Assembly: GCA_029465975.1 (NCBI GenBank)
Contig: CM055754.1
Location: 6,579,454 to 6,643,453 of the forward strand
DNA: 64,000 bases
From: Dallia pectoralis
Lineage: Eukaryota; Chordata; Actinopteri; Esociformes; Umbridae
Direction: 5' to 3'
A program made the position numbers and the translations under genes. Within the stretch, counting starts at the first letter, position 1. Each line of letters starts with the position of its first letter. The notes below the pieces were generated by a model that worked only from the letters and a program-made list of their open reading frames with translations, was not told the DNA's origin and searched no databases. Shown piece by piece: positions 12,401 to 22,171 of this stretch.

Positions 12401-14236
12401 CGCTGCGATGTAACCTGCGGTAGTGAGTAGTATCGTACAGGTGAAGGAGAGAGAGTACAGGGTCCACGCTGTGCTGTTGGGCGGGCTTGGGGCTCTCTTA
12501 GGCTTTGACGGAACAATTTGTGAACAAGAGCCCCACAGCGCCATCTACTGTGAGTACTGTGACACTGCTGCTGTAGGTGGAGATTGTAAAATGAAATATG
12601 TCTGGTGTTCTTTTATGAAGGTTGAAACTAGTACTGAACAGCCCGGGCCTGCCGAGCCAAAAACAAATCTACGGCCCGCTCCTCTGGAGAACGGTCTCAA
12701 CCCCAGCCCTACAGTCACACCCAGGACTCCTACTAACACCCCCCAAACGTTAGCCGCAGGTAACCCCCGACCTCCAACGCTTAACCCACTACTGCACCGT
12801 CGTCACGACCGGATTCTGTTTAATGGAACGCCGCCAACCAAACATTATGGTTTCATGTTTCAGAACCAAACAAACCGGCAGCAAAGACCGAAGACATGGT
12901 GCAGAGCATTCTGAAAGGTCAGAGGGCACGATGGGAAAGGGTTGTGTGTGGTGGTGTGGCATCAGTATAAGATCATACGGCTGTGTGCTGTAGTCTTTGC
13001 TCCACTGTGTGGTCTCTGCCTGTACAGATATTAAAGTTGCCACTCTAGAGGAGCTCCGGCAACAAAAGCTAATAATGCGAGAGCAGAAGAGACACTACAA
13101 GGAGATGAAGGACCTTGTGAAAAAGCACCAAAAGAAGACTTTGGAGATGGTGAAGGAACAGACCACTAAATACAGCCAGGCTCAGAATCAACACGCACGC
13201 AGACGCAACACTTTTCTGAAGACGAAACAACATGGTAAGACGAGGTAGGTAGTGTGGAGAGGTCTGCTAACGTCTGAGTGTGTGTGTATGTGTGGGCTTC
13301 CCCTAATCGCGCGCGTGTGTGTGTGTGTGCGTGCGCGCGTTTATGCGTGTGTCTTGCAGGAGATTGACACCTGAAGGGGAGGCTGAAATGAAGCAGTTTG
13401 ATGAGGAGGCAGAGGGGCGACTGGGGGAACTGAGAGAACAACAGCAGCAACAGTTATTGGAGCTGAGACAGGAACAATACTACAGCGAGAAATATCTTAA
13501 ACGAGAACACATCAAGCAGGTAACAACGGACACCGACATTACATTAAATAGTTAAAGAGTTTGAAACTTTTGCAAGACATAGAATGAATGTAAGTATGAA
13601 TCTATTCTGAAACCGTATATCATCACTATTGCAGCTGATGGAAAAACTGACTTTGCTTGCTGAGGAAAGCCAGAACAATCAGATGAAGAAATTTAAAGAC
13701 ATGTGTGACAAGTGGGTTTGATATGACTGTGAAACATCCGTTTAACTGAAATGCAAAGTGAGTGAACTACAAAGATATATAATTGGGCATACTTCTGTAA
13801 AGTATATCATTTCTGATGCGCCCCCATTGCAGAGAAAAAAAAGAGCTGAAAAAGAAAATGGAGAAAAGGAGAACTGAGAAAATCAAAGAAGCTATGACGA
13901 AAGAGAAGCACTTGGCTGAAGAGTAAGATAGAACCTTGTGTTTGCGTGTATTTGTGCAATGTATGTTTATATATTCATACATAATTTATATGTATGTAAT
14001 TGTATTTCTTCTGTTGTCAGGGAGAAGTTGGATATCAACAAGTCATATGTGAATGAAGTAGTACAGAACATCAAGAGGGTAAGGAGGAGTTATGGGTCAA
14101 ACATGACTTGGTCCTCCTGTGGGGGAGCACATATACATATGTACAGTGAAGGTAGAAATTATTTCATCCCCTGCTGGTTTTGATTAGCATTTTACTGAAA
14201 TAAGTATAATTTCTTCCCTCACTGTATGTATATATC

Positions 14237-14287
<51 letters not shown>

Positions 14288-15174
14288 GTATATGTTTATT
14301 TATATGTGTGTGTATATATATACCACAGTTCAAATGTTTGGGTCACTTTTTAGAAAAAAAAGGCAACCATCAGTCCTGTGTTCCAATGCACATTGTGTTC
14401 GCTAATCCAAGTTTATTGTTTTGATCATAATAAACATTACAGGTAAAACAAATAATGTTGTTCTCATAACAAGTCAATGTCTGGGTAGATTAGATGGTTA
14501 ACGAGAAATCTGTTCTCGTGGCCATTTTGTCAGATGCAGGAGAAATTGCCAGGAATAAAGACCTGAGCAACTTTGACAAAAGCCAAATTGTCATGGCCAG
14601 GTGACTGGGTCAGAGCATTTCTGAAAGGGCAAGGATTTTGGGGTGCTCCCAGTATAGCAGATATTATAGATATGCAGATACTATTAAGTTTACCAATGAA
14701 TTAAATTTCTCTTCTGAGCACACTATGAGTTTACAACCTTTACCTAAACACTTTCACATCGACCTTTGCATCAGTCATTATTTTCACATCCTTGGAAACC
14801 TCTCCCTTCTGTGATCTAGCTGGAGGATGCCCAGACAAAACGTCACGAGAGACTGATCGAGCAACACAAAGACATCCAGCAGCAGATTCTTGATGAGAAA
14901 CCAAAGGTGAAACTCAAACCCTTCCTTTTAACTTTTACAACATGTATCTGACTACATACCATACTCAAAACTAATACTCAAAACTGACTTTTGACCCCAG
15001 CTGCAGACGGCAGTGGACGTGGAGTACCAGGAGAAGTTCTGTTTGTTGCCGGGGGAGATCCAGGACTTTCTTCAAAACAGGAAAGGCGGGGTCAAAGATC
15101 ACATTCTGCACAGCCCCTCTTTCCCACATGACACAGTCTCTGAGGAGGAACTAGAGGTGGACCAGACCGAGTGA
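486..15174 (+). CDS. plcb3: Phospholipase C beta, most like PLCB3 (5' end outside window)
   Basis: Gq-activated phosphoinositide phospholipase C: hydrolyses PIP2 to IP3 and diacylglycerol at the plasma membrane. Exons joined in frame with AG/GT borders: 486-561, 698-798, 928-1091, 1212-1358, 1791-1948, 2981-3063, 6206-6290, 7274-7463, 7642-7712, 7837-7936, 8050-8134, 8324-8448, 8583-8737, 9217-9381, 9819-9918, 10733-10837, 11990-12102, 12621-12759, 12864-12917, 13028-13244, 13360-13519, 13635-13711, 13833-13922, 14021-14078, 14820-14906, 15001-15174; 1025 residues. Order: EF-hand region (MFSADKKRVETALE), X domain with catalytic histidines in NSSHNTYLTAGQ and ITHGFTM, acidic X-Y linker, Y domain (YPKGTRVDSSNYMPQLFW), C2 (VWDEEP, LRIAAFEEGGKF), the Galpha-q-binding helices (ALSNPIRYVNLLEQR), then a charged coiled coil. 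Wording is closer to PLCB3 than PLCB1, 2 or 4. The PH domain lies left of the window. The protein ends VDQTE, not the PDZ ligand of mammalian PLCB3. Exons 12621-12759 and 12864-12917 cover a poorly conserved linker and are the least certain. Confidence 0.93.
562..2980. other. plcb3 introns, mostly without recognisable content
   Basis: The gaps between plcb3 exons here hold ordinary AT-rich intron. Intron 1359-1790 shows nothing beyond a TG-rich run before its acceptor. Intron 1949-2980 has an A-run near 2090 and the retroposon tail listed separately. No further coding exon fits the phases of the flanking exons. Confidence 0.6.
2290..2655 (+). mobile_element. LINE/SINE-type retroposon 3' tail
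   Basis: The 3' end reads TTGTTCCCAATCGG, then TACCTGGTTAAATAAAG and an A-rich stretch with AAATAAAAAAATAA. The same tail follows the tRNA-derived SINE at 54207-54350, so the two share a 3' end, as SINEs often share tails with their partner LINE. The upstream 250 bases form an accidental open frame of 102 codons and look like the 3' untranslated region of the element. The left border is not defined. Confidence 0.6.
3097..3411 (+). repeat. Left terminal inverted repeat of the 3.06 kb element
   Basis: Rich in degenerate GAATTTGAAT runs. It pairs in inverted orientation with 5821-6151, and the inner end lies near CTTCCGACAATTAGCACATACG. Confidence 0.85.
4475..5686. mobile_element. Nested hAT-type DNA transposon, 8-bp TSD
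   Basis: The ends are inverted TAGGGTTGCCACC, with GTGTCTGG immediately outside both ends (4467-4474 and 5687-5694). An 8-bp target duplication and short inverted ends are typical of the hAT superfamily. The right subterminal part carries repeated CCCGTATT and ACGGGAC motifs, possible transposase binding sites. No transposase frame was found; length is 1212 bp. It sits inside the element at 3097-6151, so it inserted later. Confidence 0.85.
4700..4970. repeat. AT-rich MITE-like segment inside the hAT element
   Basis: Contains repeated TTAGTTAATG and AACTAACATGAACAA words in both orientations, ending near ACCTTATTGTAAAGTG. This resembles a family of short teleost DNA-transposon derivatives known from memory. 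Borders were not resolved, and it may be part of the hAT element itself. Confidence 0.45.
5821..6151 (-). repeat. Right terminal inverted repeat of the 3.06 kb element
   Basis: Reverse complement of 3097-3411 with minor indels. It ends at the second CTAGAA target duplication, 50 bases before the plcb3 exon at 6206. Confidence 0.85.
6301..6375. repeat. CA-rich microsatellite
   Basis: An interrupted (CA)n run starts 11 bases after the splice donor of the plcb3 exon ending at 6290. Confidence 0.9.
6376..7273. other. plcb3 intron, no gene
   Basis: AT-rich intron ending in a (GT)n run at about 7246-7272 that serves as the pyrimidine-purine stretch directly before the acceptor TAG. Short degenerate repeats of GGACCGC/ACTGGACC occur near 6940-6970. 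Nothing else was recognised. Confidence 0.6.
9382..10732. other. plcb3 introns around exon 9819-9918, no gene
   Basis: Two introns of 437 and 814 bases with AT-rich, low-information sequence. No inverted repeats, RNA gene or extra exon was seen. Confidence 0.55.
11248..11672. repeat. 10-bp minisatellite open in all three forward frames
   Basis: The basic unit ACTACCATGC repeats with variants ACTATCATGC, TCTACCATGC and TCTATTGTGC, about 42 copies, and a longer-range order of variant units. A 10-bp unit cycles through three frames, giving a 30-bp (10-residue) protein period. As no frame holds a stop, three open frames of 132-184 codons overlap. They lie within a plcb3 intron and are not coding. 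Confidence 0.93.
11962..11984. repeat. (GT)n microsatellite before a plcb3 exon
   Basis: A short GT run immediately before the acceptor of exon 11990-12102. It replaces the usual pyrimidine tract. Confidence 0.8.
13308..13340. repeat. Alternating CG/TG tract with Z-DNA potential
   Basis: About 32 bases alternate pyrimidine and purine without interruption, with CG dinucleotides at both ends and GT in the middle. This is a strong candidate for left-handed DNA. It lies 20 bases upstream of the plcb3 exon at 13360. Confidence 0.8.
14221..14322. repeat. TA-rich microsatellite
   Basis: Runs of TATATA separated by TATG at fairly regular spacing inside the plcb3 intron 14079-14819. Confidence 0.92.
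14323..14670 (+). mobile_element. Decayed Tc1-like transposon fragments
   Basis: The stretch near 14556-14660 translates in a broken frame to DLSNFDKSQIVMAR, then LGQSIS, resembling the N-terminal helix-turn-helix region of fish Tc1 transposases. Before it, ATGTTTGGGTCACTTTTTAG resembles the inverted-repeat ends of other fish Tc1 families. No intact transposase remains. Confidence 0.6.
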
Positions 15175-15965
15175 GAGAATCAAGCAAGAGTAGGGAGAGT
15201 AGAAACAGTAGGACATTTTTCATGACAAAAGTATATCTTGTCTTCTCCTTGACTCATCCAGCCTCCTCTACTCCACGGACCAAGACGTGGTTGGGTGGTA
15301 AAGGAAAGTGTTTTTAGGATGCTCACCTCTGAAATGACCAACATCAGCAGTGGATGCACAACAGTATCCTTCACAAACACCAGGCTGTGGCTTTCTTCCA
15401 TTTTTTTAAAACATGCACACAATTAAACACAAAATAATTTCATCTTAGAGATGTTTTGCAAAACCAATATTTTACATTTTGTCTTGAAATTTCCCATGTA
15501 TAAACGTCCTCAAGGTGCAAGCAGAGAATAAGAGTCTCAAGGAGTCGAGCAAAGACAATTTAAATTCTCTGTGAGAGAGAAAGCTTTTCTTTTTAATGAA
15601 TGCTGGATTCGTGCAGCACACTAAATGCACGGTGTGGACAGGAGAATTTGTATTTTCATGTTATCTGCTGTATATTTTAAACAAAGCATGTCATATTAAT
15701 CTACTGACCAGATCTTGACCTCAGACCTGGTCCTAATGTTCGGACCATATGGGATTATTGTTTGGTCACTGGGTTGTAACTTGTAGTGTAGCCAGTCGGC
15801 AAGGGAGCACCTTTTGGCTATAGTTCGATTTGCACTGAAATGTGAGCCATTCTCTTGACTGCCGGCACTTTTTGTTTGATATTACTGCTGAAATGGTTTG
15901 TGTAACTAGTTTCTACTTAGTTTAAAAACCCAGCTCAGCTAAATAAAAGTCCACATTGCTTTCCT
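15175..15965 (+). other. plcb3: plcb3 3' untranslated region
   Basis: Non-coding sequence from the stop at 15172-15174 to a canonical AATAAA at 15942-15947. The cleavage site is inferred to lie 10-25 bases further on. Confidence 0.6.
15942..15947 (+). terminator. plcb3: Polyadenylation signal AATAAA of plcb3
   Basis: First canonical hexamer downstream of the plcb3 stop codon, about 770 bases away. Confidence 0.6.
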
Positions 15966-16009
15966 AACCTTGCAAGCAGTCTATGGACAAGGCATGACAG
16001 CAGCAGCTT

Positions 16010-16062
16010 TGGTTACATTTACATTTTAATGATTTAGCAGACACTCTACAGTGAGCGACGAA
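16010..16062 (+). repeat. Teleost interspersed repeat fragment
   Basis: TACATTTACATTTTAATGA followed by TTTAGCAGACACTCT matches a word very common in fish genomes (TTTAGCAGACGCTCTTATCC-like). Only the start of the element is preserved. Confidence 0.5.
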
Positions 16063-17505
16063 TGTTTGTTTTGTTGGCACCATTTCAAAATGTGACCATT
16101 TTAGCATTTGTTTCACAAATCACATCTAAATCCTGGTAGCCACTATTAGCCTTTTTTCTGCACATAATGTTATCGGTACTAGGACTTTGATGGGATTTAT
16201 GCCAAAAAATTCTAAAACACTTATATATTGCCAGTGAAGACAGAACAAAACATGAATTACAGTCAAACATTGTTCATAGACTAGTTACAAGGTAAAGAAA
16301 CTAATACAGTATTGTTTTTTGGGTAAACTATCCCTTTACTGATTTAGATAGTTTTATATTTAAACGTTTTAGTAAAGACATGAATATGCTATCTTCAATG
16401 GATGAGTTGTTAATTGTTGTGGTTCCTTACAGTTTCAGGGATGCATGACTGTATGCAGTATATTTGGTGTACTTTTAAAGTGTACAATACAATTACATGG
16501 TTACCAACACCGATAAAAGTAAATTAGTTAGTTTAATTTAGGTTTATTTTAAATTATATTTAATAATGATGTCAATTTTTCCACACTTCACTCAATGTTG
16601 TGTAAAATAACCAAAATAAATGTCAGATCTAACACATATTTAGGTAGCAGGTTTCACAGAGGACCAACAATATGTTGTTGTTGTTTTTTACTTAAAGAAA
16701 ATTATCCAGATTCAATAATGTCATGGTTAGGGGCTACGTGTTTCTGTTGGGCATGTGTCTTGCATGTGATTTGCTCAGAATTTGTGAAACCTTTTCATTT
16801 CAGTATTGCATTTGCTGTTGTCTTTTAAAAACACAAAACACTGTTTTGAAATGATCTTAAATAGGATAATGTGACAGTGTGAATGTGTCCATTGTATGTG
16901 CTTGCTAAGAATTTGTGACTTCTTTCATTTGAATATTGCACTTTGCACATGAACAAAAGGTTGAATTATTTCTGTGTTTTGATACAAAACAATATTGTAT
17001 ACTATAGTAAATACGTTTATATTTATAAACTTAATACATCCCAACTATATATATAGTTGGTATCAATTAAATGACAACAGTCTAAGTTTCAGGTTCAAGG
17101 TTTTAAGATTGCCTAAGATTCAGGTAATTATTTGAACGTATCTGATGGATTTATTTGTATTAGATTTATTTATATTTGTTTGATTGTAGTACAACTAAGT
17201 AATTAAGTCAAAGATAATTTGGGTGTTACTTAGAAAGAATTATTTTATCGATTACATTTTAAATATTGTTCTCAATTGTATGTAGCCTTGGCTTAGCTTA
17301 ATGGTTTGCCCCTTGTTTTGTGATTACTTGAATTGCATTGATGACTAAACATGACCTCTGAAATTGTGTGAATTTTCTTTTGCTAAATGCATACAATCAC
17401 ACAATCAAACAACATCTTGTTCTAACAAATGCACAAAGTGTGAAACCACTGACAAAGGCAATTTCAAATATGACATTTATTAGTTTTTTTGAATTCTGTT
17501 AATAG
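16063..17505. other. Intergenic, no gene seen
   Basis: AT-rich DNA between plcb3 and cdca4 without convincing exons, RNA genes or complete mobile elements. Short open frames here lack splice context or similarity to a family I know. Confidence 0.6.
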
Positions 17506-17705
17506 TGTGTGATACTCAGCTTCTTTTACACCCAATAAATTAGTTAATATTGTGTAACACCCAATGAATCAGTTAATATTGTATAATACTCAGCTTCTTT
17601 TACACCCAAGGAATCAGTTAATATTGTGTGATACTCAGCTTCTAAAATGTTGTGATAGTTGGCTTCTTTTACACCCAAGGAATCAGTTAATATTGTGACA
17701 CTCAG
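17506..17705. repeat. Degenerate 45-60 bp tandem repeat
   Basis: The words TACACCCAA, AATCAGTTAATATTGTG and ATACTCAGCTTCT recur about four times with unequal spacing, so this is an imperfect minisatellite with internal deletions. Confidence 0.8.
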
Positions 17706-18184
17706 CGCAAACAGCCATTGGGTTGAAAGACACACATTACCTCAAACTTTTACATATGAATAAATACAGATGACATACTAAGTAAGAACAATGAAATAAA
17801 CTGCACAAAGCCGTCAGCTTCCATTGTTGACCATTTTAACTGTTCTATTTAAACGTGACTATTTCTCCCATCCCAACACATGAGCATTACATTTAGTGTT
17901 GTGCCATTTCTTAATTCTGAGAGTACCTTTTGTTCTGGTGGTGGACTCATTCAAGTGACAGCCTGTCGATCAAGATGCCTGGACCCGCCCCTTGCTTCAT
18001 CCTTCCCCACCTCCATCCCTCCCCACCTTCTGCTCCCCGGCCGTAGCAGGCAGCCAGTCCATAGCAGTGAAGACGAGCTGGTTCTGAAGCCGTGGCATTA
18101 ATGATCTCATCTCAGCCCGATCTCCGTTTACAGAGGATCCTATGACCAACACCGGAATAAAGTAACACAAAATAAACAAAGGTA

Positions 18185-18900
18185 CGCCGAATGACGTCAG
18201 CGGTATTCATTTATTGTTCGGATTGACGTCGGATGTATTTATTTCAGAAACTATTATCAAATGTTAGTCTGGTGAGGCGGGGGTTGCTAGGCTAACTAGC
18301 TACAGTTAACGTAACACTCAGGATACACAAATATATATAGCTAGGTACCTACACCATCTCCATGAGGCAGTGTATATATGCGTGTTTTTAAGAGTGACTA
18401 CAATATTCAGTTGGATATAGGACGTTTGTACTTTTCTTACATTGTTGTAATCATGTCACAGTTTTACGTGGGAATTAGCTTGCTAGCTAGGTAGCCTGCT
18501 AGCTAGTTATTTCAAAATGGCCGCCTCGTCTCCATTGTCGCTCGAGCTTCCCTGTTGCTCAAGCGAGACAAAGCACGCGGGGCAACGGGAGGGCTGAGAT
18601 CCATTGCAATGGGCGCAGTGTCACTAACTGATTTAATAATGCAAATTATATTTATTAACCTATTATGAATTGCAGGATGCACCCTCGCAGTGTTGGGTAG
18701 GCAGCTAATTTCTCCATTCAAATAACCGTAAGCGGCAGTGGAAATACCGTCGACGTCAGTACTGTGGGGGAGGGGAGACAATTCCTGGGTGGAGCCAGAG
18801 ACGAGGAGGAGGAGGTTCTCTGGTGGAGCTGCGGGGTTCATACTACTTAATGTTTCAAAGCACCGCTGCTATTTTGACGTTTAGAGGGGTGTTGTCTGAG
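18185..18900 (+). promoter_or_regulatory. cdca4: Probable cdca4 promoter and 5' exon region
   Basis: A perfect CRE palindrome TGACGTCA lies at 18192-18199, a near-perfect TGACGTCG at 18224-18231, and CGACGTCA at 18751-18758. AAAATGGCCGCC at 18514-18525 resembles a YY1 site, and GTTGCTAGGCTAAC at 18283-18296 resembles an RFX X-box. CpG is denser here than in surrounding DNA. The transcription start and the non-coding first exon were not located; the cdca4 coding exon has an acceptor before its ATG, so a 5' exon is expected upstream. Confidence 0.5.
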
Positions 18901-21256
18901 ACATGCAGGATTGATGTTCGCTCCAATTCCAGTTGTTACTGAAAGTGTCATTGATTGGAGTAATCATCAGAAGATAAATCCGTGATGCAGCTTGAAGTGT
19001 GTTTTCCTGACCTATGTTTTGTTTTCATAGACGAATTAACCAATTTGATCCTTTTTGTCCATGGATATCGGCCTAACAGATTTGTATTGAACAGTCCTTT
19101 TTAGGTTTTCAGTGTTTATTAGGAGCAGTAAGGGCCCCTCCTTGCACCAGTTCTTGTCACGTCATAATGATTGCACCTCTTTTCCCCCTTGTTTTCAGAT
19201 GTCCAATCAGCTAGACTCCCTTAGTAGAAACCCCTTGTTTGGGGTGGATTGGTGCCTTAACCTGAATCAAGTATTGCTGTTGTTCACTTGTAGTATTTTG
19301 CTTCTTAGTTAGAAATTCTCTTTTGTTTTTGACAGGCTTCACTTCACTGAGGTTACAAAAAGAGGAGAGCGTACATTCATGTGTGTCTGCCTCACATTTT
19401 GTATTTTTAATAGGGTACCTGGCAACGCCACTCATGAATTGGACTAGAAAATATGCTGCTATGCAAATATCATTTGGGTTCTAGCAACTTGGAACAAATC
19501 GACATTTGCTGAAGTTGACAGTTTTCTTGTACTACAGAGGTTCGTATCAAAAGCAGACTGTTTGTCCTGTTATTTGTGGTCGGACACAGGTCCATTTGGT
19601 GTGTTCTGTTGTTGCAGTTAACATGATCTTACATTTCAGTAAGGGCACCAGTCCAATTATCTGACCATTTTGCATCATGGTTTATTGATGGCTACTGACA
19701 TTAGAGGCACATTACCAGCCTTTTTTGAAAGCAAGGCTTTGCTAAGTGGTGGGCCATAATGTCTGCATTCAAGTTAGGTTTATTAACACACTCAACGTAC
19801 TCTTATTACTTCTGTGAAAATATAGAGAAAACACAAGTGTCACCTCAATGGATTTGTGACTCCAGTGCTGAGATGTTCACCAATGTTGGACTAAAGCTTA
19901 CTGTTCTTTCTTAGGGCAGATTAACAGATCCTACATCTGTGATGTCTACAGAGAGTCTCCCAACAAGTTGAGAACCAATACATTACACTACTTATTAGGA
20001 ACTTTGCACATGTTGCCATTGTCATCGGTTTACAGTTGCTATCAGCTATAGTATATTGTTACAGTAACTCTCTAGTAACTGCAAATCTTTGCTGTTCTGA
20101 CCCCAAATGTCTTGTCTGTTTGTTAGTTTTTTTTTTATTGCCTACTTGCCTCCTGTTTGATATCCTTTCTTGCTTTGTCAGTGGATCCATGTCACTGAGT
20201 GGTAACTCCAAACATTGCCCTACCCACAGCTCTCTCTGAGGTACGCACGCCCTGACAGTAGTCTGGTGGGAACTGTAGTGTGAAGTCGCCAGGTTTCTGC
20301 CCTGTGTGTTCTCCTCTTCTGCTTGTTCGTCCCTTGGAGTCCGCGACCATCCCCTGTTGCTTTGAAGCAAGTCTTCTGATGTTTTTTTTCATTCAGGCAG
20401 AGACAGCTTCAGGAAGGTTAATGTTAACTTTTCCTCCTTTTCCTGTTTTGACATTCTAGCAGTTCTAGTTTTTGGAGCGTGGTGTGTTTATTACAAACAT
20501 AGTATCACATTTCAAACTGTGTGGTATTCTTTTGACTTTTCTCACCCAGTATGTGTTCTTTTTTGTACTACCGGAGTGACGTTAACTCACCTTTGCCCAT
20601 GATTAGGAGATGTCTGTCGACAGGTGGCAGTGGGGTGGGATAGTGTATGTACGTGAGCTGATTTTGTGTAATTTTTTTTAGAGAAGTCTGACCTGTCCTG
20701 ACTTTGACCCGGCGATGGCAGTTGGTTGGTAACATGCTGTATTTTCAGTGGTTCAGTGGGTCTGTTAAAAGTGTGGTTGTTCCGCCCAGCAGGAGCCTTG
20801 CTTCAGACTGGCCTAAAATGGGCAGAAAGGGTGCAGAACAAAAGCTGCTTGTTGCTTGTACAAAAGTACTGAAGCGCTGCAGCCGGGACCAAGCTGCTAT
20901 GCTAATGCCTGTGCCTCTCAACAGGAAAGGTATAGCAAACTTTCAGAAAAACCAGCCATTTATACCGTTGTCCACTACATGAATATTTAGCTAACCCGTA
21001 GAGGTTCTTCATCACAGAATTCTCTAACCAATTGTGATTACGTTTTCCAATAGCTTAGCATCTTAAAATTTTAAGTCACACACTTCCAACATAACACAAA
21101 CATAACATTATACGTTCATGATATTTTAGAATGTCGTTTTGATCAGATAGCTAATGCAAAACAACAGTCCCTCATGATACCCTGTGTGTTTTTGTCAGGA
21201 CTTTTTTGCCACACGTTTTTTCGTCAGTGACACCCTTTTTATCTTCCCTCACCCAG
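18901..21256 (+). other. Likely cdca4 5' intron, no other gene
   Basis: TTTTTATCTTCCCTCACCCAG ends at 21256 and is a good splice acceptor nine bases before the cdca4 start codon. Between it and the CpG-rich region near 18.9 kb I see no coding exon. Short open frames, e.g. 20704-20982, have no family match. Confidence 0.5.
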
Positions 21257-21265
21257 AGAGCCAAA

Positions 21266-22171
21266 ATGTTCCCGAAGGGCACGAAGCGCAAGTTTTCTGA
21301 CTCTGGGGATGAACCTCCGGCGGGCAGTGAGGGCGTGAACCAGCCAAGTTCGGCAGCCGTGAGAATGCTGTCGTCCTACAGCCTACAGAGACAATCCCTG
21401 CTGGACATGTCCTTAATCAAGTTGCAGCTGTGTCACATGCTGGTGGAGCCCAACCTGTGCCGCTCTGTGCTGATTGCCAACACGGTGAGGCAGATCCAGG
21501 AGGAGATGACCCAGGATGGCACCTGGCAGATCATGACCCAGGCCCTGAGTGCTGCCAACGCCGCCGCCCAGTGCTCTGCAGACCGCCTGGTGGCCACGGA
21601 GGTGCTGTGTCGGCAGACCGAGGCAGCCCAGGGGGAGGCAACCCCCAGGCCCCTCCCAACGGTGGGGTCAGACGGCAGCTCTGCAGAGGAGCTGGTGGTG
21701 GTAGAGGAGGAGGAGGAAGAGCGGGTTGAGGAAGGGGTGTCCACGCTCTCTCCACAACCCCCGACCTCATACCTGCCAAGTACATTCGGCATGGACCCCT
21801 GCTGGGAGGAGGAAACGGATGAGGATGAAGACGAGGACAGTGAGGAGTGTGCGTCCGGATCGGAGGAGGGAGACAATGACAGGTTAGTGGAGGACTCCAG
21901 GACAGCTGAGCAGGTTTTTGGCACGTTTGAGATTAAAAACCCTGCTCCTAGTCCTGACCCTGCCCTGGAGGAACTGTTTTCAGATGTGGATGCGTCCTAC
22001 TACGACCTTGACACGGTGCTAACAGGCATGCAGAGCGCGCCTAAGATGGGGCCTTACGACCTACTTGAGAGCCTGTCCTCCCATGGGCCCTCCCCCCTCA
22101 GCTCAAGCACCAGCTGCAGATCGGACCTCAATGAACTGGACCACATCATGGAGATCATAGTGGGGTCCTAA
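21266..22171 (+). CDS. cdca4: Cell division cycle-associated protein 4 (SERTA-domain cofactor)
   Basis: A nuclear SERTA-family transcription cofactor linked to E2F/RB-controlled proliferation. The whole 301-residue protein lies in one exon. The start at 21266 was chosen because MFPKGTKRKFSDSG matches the family N-terminus with its basic cluster, and a splice acceptor sits nine bases upstream; an in-frame ATG at 21206 lies in the presumed intron. The SERTA domain, about residues 36-83, includes SSYSLQRQSLLDMSL and CHMLVEPNLCRSVLIANTVR, nearly identical to human CDCA4 as I recall it. The central part is acidic, with glutamate and aspartate runs near residues 150-220. The C-terminal activation motif LEELFSDVDASYYDLDTVL starts at residue 234, and the protein ends DHIMEIIVGS. 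It is longer than the human protein (about 241 residues) because of the acidic insert. SERTAD relatives are less likely given the C-terminus. Confidence 0.95.
   Translation: MFPKGTKRKFSDSGDEPPAGSEGVNQPSSAAVRMLSSYSLQRQSLLDMSLIKLQLCHMLVEPNLCRSVLIANTVRQIQEEMTQDGTWQIMTQALSAANAAAQCSADRLVATEVLCRQTEAAQGEATPRPLPTVGSDGSSAEELVVVEEEEEERVEEGVSTLSPQPPTSYLPSTFGMDPCWEEETDEDEDEDSEECASGSEEGDNDRLVEDSRTAEQVFGTFEIKNPAPSPDPALEELFSDVDASYYDLDTVLTGMQSAPKMGPYDLLESLSSHGPSPLSSSTSCRSDLNELDHIMEIIVGS

Noticed and set aside
21430..21924. Open frames of 84-163 codons on both strands overlapping cdca4
   Set aside because: Shadows of the GC-rich, acidic-codon-rich cdca4 coding sequence.
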